Shown here piece after piece: positions 6,676-9,274 of a stretch of DNA of 9,274 bases. Source of the stretch: an uncultured Clostridia bacterium (lineage in GTDB: Bacteria > Bacillota > Clostridia > Christensenellales > Borkfalkiaceae); contig USSJ01000026.1 of assembly GCA_900557285.1 (NCBI GenBank), forward strand, positions 1 through 9,274, written 5' to 3'. Within the stretch, counting starts at the first letter, position 1; each line of letters opens with the position of its first letter. The notes below the pieces were generated by a model. The model was given only the letters and a program-made list of their open reading frames with translations, was not told the DNA's origin and did no database searches. The translations under genes were made by a program, and so were the position numbers.

Positions 6676-7989
6676 ATGTCAAGTTATGTAACCAGAAAAA
6701 CCCCGGGGGACACCGCATGGTTCACGCACGACCGTTTCGGCATGTTTATTCATTTCGGCCTGTATTCCATGGCCGCACGGCATGAATGGGTAAAATCCAA
6801 CGAACAAATCAGCGACGAAAAGTACGATAAATATTTCCGCCTGTTCAACCCCGATCTTCTGGACGCACGGCAATGGGCCAGGAGCGCAAAAGCAGCAGGC
6901 ATGAAGTACGCCGTACTCACCGCGAAACACCACGAGGGGTTTTGCCTGTTCGATTCCGCCTATACCGATTATAAATCCACCAACACCCCTTACGGGAAAG
7001 ACATCGTGAAGGAATACGCGGAAGCCTTCCGCGCCGAAGGCCTGCACGTCGGACTGTACTATTCTCTGATCGACTGGCACCACCCCGATTTCACCATCGA
7101 CTGGCGCCACCCGCGCAGAAATGATCCGAACGCGGAAGAAGAAAATAAACATAAAAACATGCACGTCTATGCGGAATATATGCGAAACCAGGTCCGCGAA
7201 CTTTTGACAAACTACGGAAAGATCGACATTCTTTGGTTCGATTTTTCGTATACGCAAAAGCCCGCTTCCGCCAAGCCCTGGATGCAGGGAAAAGGAAAAG
7301 ACGCATGGGAAGCGGAAGAACTGATCAAAACGGCGCGCAGTATCTGCCCCGACATTATCATTGACAACCGCACCGAAATCGAACAGGATATCTGGACGCC
7401 CGAACAGTACCAGCCCATGTCCTGGCTGAAACATCCCAAAACCGGCGAACTCGTAGTTTGGGAAGCCTGCCAGACTTTTTCGGGATCATGGGGATATTAT
7501 CGCGACGAAAGCACATGGAAATCCCCCGAAATGCTCATTCAGATGCTGATCAACCCCGTATGCATCGGCGGGAATCTGCTGATGAACGTAGGACCGACCC
7601 CCCGCGGGTATTTTGACAGCCGCGCCGAAAACGCTCTGCGCGTGTACGAAAACTGGATGAAACTGAACAGCCGCTCCATTTACGGCTGCACAATGGCGGA
7701 GCCCGAATTTATCGCCCCGCGCGGCTGCCGTCTGACACAGAGTACGGACGGAAAACGGCTGTACGTACACCTCATGGAATATCCTTTTGAATTTCTGGAA
7801 ATGCACGGAATGGCAGGTAAAGTGGATTATGCTCAATTCCTCCACGACGGCAGCGAATTACTGTTCACCGAAAAGCAATCGGAACATTTCAGCGAAGGCA
7901 GGACCGAAGGCGATGACCTGCTCGTCATCAATCTGCCGCCCGTCAAACCCGATGTGATCGTACCCGTTATCGAACTTTTCCTCAAATAA
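6676..7989 (+). CDS. Alpha-L-fucosidase, glycoside hydrolase family 29, cytoplasmic
   Basis: A 437-residue retaining alpha-L-fucosidase that releases terminal L-fucose from oligosaccharides. GH29 landmarks in order: 'WFTHDRFGMFIHFGLYS' (residues 15-31, His26 binding fucose), 'KHHEGFCLFDS' (His85-His86), 'GLYYSLIDWHHPDF', 'DILWFDFSY' with Asp189 as the expected catalytic nucleophile, 'WEACQTFSGSWGYYRDE' with Glu263 a candidate acid/base, and 'GGNLLMNVGPTPRG' closing the barrel. A small beta-sandwich begins at about 339. There is no signal peptide, so the substrate must be imported, consistent with the nearby ABC transporter. A GGAGG 7 nt upstream fixes the ATG. The gene is monocistronic and divergent from the AraC-type regulator. 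Which linkage it cuts (alpha-1,2, -1,3/4 or -1,6) cannot be read here, and GH29-A versus B is uncertain. All key residues appear intact. Confidence 0.96.
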   Translation: MSSYVTRKTPGDTAWFTHDRFGMFIHFGLYSMAARHEWVKSNEQISDEKYDKYFRLFNPDLLDARQWARSAKAAGMKYAVLTAKHHEGFCLFDSAYTDYKSTNTPYGKDIVKEYAEAFRAEGLHVGLYYSLIDWHHPDFTIDWRHPRRNDPNAEEENKHKNMHVYAEYMRNQVRELLTNYGKIDILWFDFSYTQKPASAKPWMQGKGKDAWEAEELIKTARSICPDIIIDNRTEIEQDIWTPEQYQPMSWLKHPKTGELVVWEACQTFSGSWGYYRDESTWKSPEMLIQMLINPVCIGGNLLMNVGPTPRGYFDSRAENALRVYENWMKLNSRSIYGCTMAEPEFIAPRGCRLTQSTDGKRLYVHLMEYPFEFLEMHGMAGKVDYAQFLHDGSELLFTEKQSEHFSEGRTEGDDLLVINLPPVKPDVIVPVIELFLK

Positions 7990-8005
7990 TATTCATCCGT
8001 TTCAG

Positions 8006-8038
8006 ATGGCGGCGCGGTTTAGTAAACCGCGCCGCCAT
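8006..8038 (+). terminator. Hairpin downstream of fucosidase, probable terminator with poor U-tract
   Basis: A perfect 15-bp GC-rich inverted repeat (left arm ATGGCGGCGCGGTTT, 3-nt loop) begins 17 nt after the fucosidase stop. It is followed by ACATAATTT rather than a clean T-run, so it may be a weak or factor-dependent terminator or a 3' stability hairpin. Confidence 0.6.
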
Positions 8039-8194
8039 ACATAATTTCCCCGACAGCAAAGGAAGTTTAAACTGTTTATCCAGCGCTTTTACTTCGCAAA
8101 AGCGCCGAATAAAAAATACTTCGCCGCGTCGAGCCCGCAGCTTAAAACCACCTTAAAAGCATACCGCTTGCTTTTCGGCCGCGCGTTCCGCCAT

Positions 8195-8224
8195 AAAAAA
8201 ACGCGCGCGGCATCTCTGCGCGCG
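8195..8224 (-). terminator. Intrinsic terminator of the EamA-type transporter gene
   Basis: On the minus strand a 7-bp stem CGCGCGC / GCGCGCG (8224-8218 with 8208-8202, 9-nt loop) is followed at once by seven T (8201-8195). It lies about 60 nt past the restored stop of the transporter gene at 8284 and about 150 nt past the out-of-frame stop at 8375. That placement fits the longer, unshifted gene. Confidence 0.88.
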
Positions 8225-8283
8225 GCGGCTGAAATTTACTTGTTATTCTGTATACGTATCCCCGTTTCCCGATACAAAGCAAC

Positions 8284-9193
8284 TCAGATCGGCAGGAAAG
8301 AAAACACATTCGCGACGAGCATAATGGAAAACGTACCTGCGATAAGGCCCGCGATCTGTTTTTTACTGAGCCTTTCACGGAACAGGAAAAACGCCGCAAA
8401 GACAGGACAGAAAGATAACGGCACCGTTAAAGATCGGGAAAAACACAATGCTCGGGAGAGCACCCGTCAGATATAAATTCAGACGCTGGTAGCCGCAGCT
8501 GACTATGCCGCAGAGCAAAATGTAAACCATGCAGCGCAGGACAATCTTCCGCTCGGGCCTGACCGTACAAAAAGGTTCACCGCGTGCTTTTCTGCGCGCG
8601 CCCGTAACCGCGCTGATCAATGAGAAGAAAACGCATGCGGTAATTGATGCAATGATCATCATTTCGTTGATCCTGGAAGTTTCACCGTGAAGGTTGAAGA
8701 CTTTCATCGTGATTCCGTTTATCCCTGCCGCTAAAAAGAAAATCAGACAGTAAACGATCCAGCGTTTGCTTATCCTGACATCCGACTTCGGATCGACGCA
8801 CAGGAACAGCGCCGCAAACAGAATGATGAAGCCTGTGACCTGCAAAGCACTGACCGATTCTTTCCAGACGATCACACCCGCCAGTGTGGGAATTATCAGC
8901 GAACAGCAGCCGATCAAAGCGGTGACGGATACAGGCCCGCTGCCGAGAGCAAGCATTTTGAAAAGCAGAAACAGCGCTATCATGCTTCCGTACAATACCC
9001 CATACCCGATCGTCGAGAGTGGCACCGCATGAAACCCTAATCCCGTCGCAAACAGAATAACGGCCCATAAGAGCGATACAGCGGCATTAAATGTAAATAT
9101 ATTGCATTTTTCTTCCCGTTCGTTGTATTTATGCAGAAAAATATTGTTGAGTACTGCGAACAAAATCGACACGACCAACAGTGCATAATCCAT
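8284..9193 (-). CDS. EamA/DMT-superfamily transporter with a frameshift near the C-terminus
   Basis: A multi-pass membrane protein of the drug/metabolite transporter superfamily, made of two repeated halves of about five helices. First-half signatures include 'GPVSVTALIGCCSLIIPTLAGVIVWKE' at its end (written here as GPVSVTALIG... LAGVIVWKE), and the second half ends 'IVFFPIFNGAVIFLS'. As read, the frame stops at 8375 after the odd tail 'CGVFPVP' (272 residues). An extra A in the run 8387-8391 explains this: removing it gives 'FLFRERLSKKQIAGLIAG' and a stop at 8284-8286. The restored protein has 302 residues, the usual family size. ATG 9193 is preferred because AGAGGT (9206-9201) lies 7 nt upstream; the GTG at 9202 overlaps that site. 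The substrate is unknown. It is probably unrelated to the fucose locus. The lesion may be real or a homopolymer error. Confidence 0.85.
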
Positions 9194-9218
9194 GAAAAAC
9201 ACCTCTCGACGAATGGCA

Positions 9219-9238
9219 GACGGCCATCTACGACCGTC
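9219..9238 (-). promoter_or_regulatory. Small stem-loop in the leader of the EamA-type gene
   Basis: GACGGTC / GGCCGTC can pair over 7 bp (one G-U) around a 6-nt loop, inside the predicted 46-nt leader and 12 nt upstream of the Shine-Dalgarno. It could tune translation or be incidental. Confidence 0.3.
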
Positions 9239-9244
9239 CGTTTC

Positions 9245-9273
9245 AGTATAGCATTTCCCGCATCCCTTCGCAA
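9245..9273 (-). promoter_or_regulatory. Candidate sigma-A promoter of the EamA-type gene
   Basis: TTGCGA (9273-9268) and TATACT (9250-9245) are spaced by 17 nt on the minus strand. This predicts a leader of about 46 nt before ATG 9193 and supports the gene being transcribed on its own. Confidence 0.6.
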
Positions 9274-9274
9274 G

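Larger units (their letters stand above)
7990..8283. other. Convergent intergenic region rich in hairpins, no gene seen
   Basis: This 294-bp stretch separates the converging fucosidase and transporter genes. Besides the two terminator-like hairpins it holds GCGCTTTT / AAAAGCGC (8083-8105, 7-nt loop), AAAAGC / GCTTTT (8155-8175) and a small direct repeat TACTTCGC (around 8090 and 8118). No open frame in it has a ribosome binding site or recognisable protein pattern. Confidence 0.6.

Noticed and set aside
6584..6718. Longer start for the AraC-type regulator at ATG 6718
   Set aside because: It would overlap the start of the divergent fucosidase gene and its promoter; ATG 6583 has a good ribosome binding site.
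6679..7434. A 251-codon open frame on the minus strand
   Set aside because: It is antisense to the GH29 fucosidase, whose catalytic motifs are unmistakable.
9200..9202. GTG start for the EamA-type transporter
   Set aside because: The GTG forms part of the Shine-Dalgarno-like run used by ATG 9193, so it is not a likely start itself.

Overview
The window looks like part of a chromosome from a Gram-positive anaerobe of the Clostridia type, probably gut-associated. The evidence is strong AGGAGG-type ribosome binding sites, a lipoprotein sugar-binding protein with a CUT1 permease pair and no local ATPase, an AraC-type regulator, a signal-less GH29 fucosidase, and moderate G+C content. The genus cannot be fixed from the sequence alone. 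No tRNA, rRNA, CRISPR array, insertion sequence or prophage gene is visible.

Layout. Positions 5487 down to 1 (minus strand) form one apparent operon, read in this order: a large secreted, C-terminally anchored surface protein (5487-2944), a sugar-ABC substrate-binding lipoprotein (2880-1453), a MalF-type permease (1449-520), and a MalG-type permease (520 to beyond base 1). The last gene carries a one-base frameshift near base 180. A sigma-A-like promoter (5613-5641) lies upstream of the surface protein, and a perfect 18-bp terminator (5687-5726) separates it from the AraC-type regulator (6583-5765, minus). The regulator is divergent from a cytoplasmic alpha-L-fucosidase (6676-7989, plus) across a 92-bp intergenic region with a good promoter for the fucosidase. 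A convergent, non-coding, hairpin-rich stretch (7990-8283) follows, with a strong terminator for the last gene. That gene is a minus-strand EamA/DMT-type membrane transporter (9193-8284) whose last 35 or so codons are put out of frame by an extra base in a five-A run.

How the genes may work together (inference). The surface protein has three successive beta-sandwich-like regions and a bacterial Ig-like domain, and could hold glycan at the cell surface. The lipoprotein and permeases would import oligosaccharides released from it. The signal-less GH29 enzyme would remove L-fucose in the cytoplasm. The AraC-type protein would sense a sugar and control one or both divergent units. This resembles a Gram-positive polysaccharide-utilisation locus for fucosylated glycans. 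The EamA gene has its own promoter and is probably unrelated.

The points most worth a second look are the cysteine-containing C-terminal sorting signal of the surface protein, its unexplained modules, and the two single-base frameshifts, which are either real recent lesions or assembly errors.
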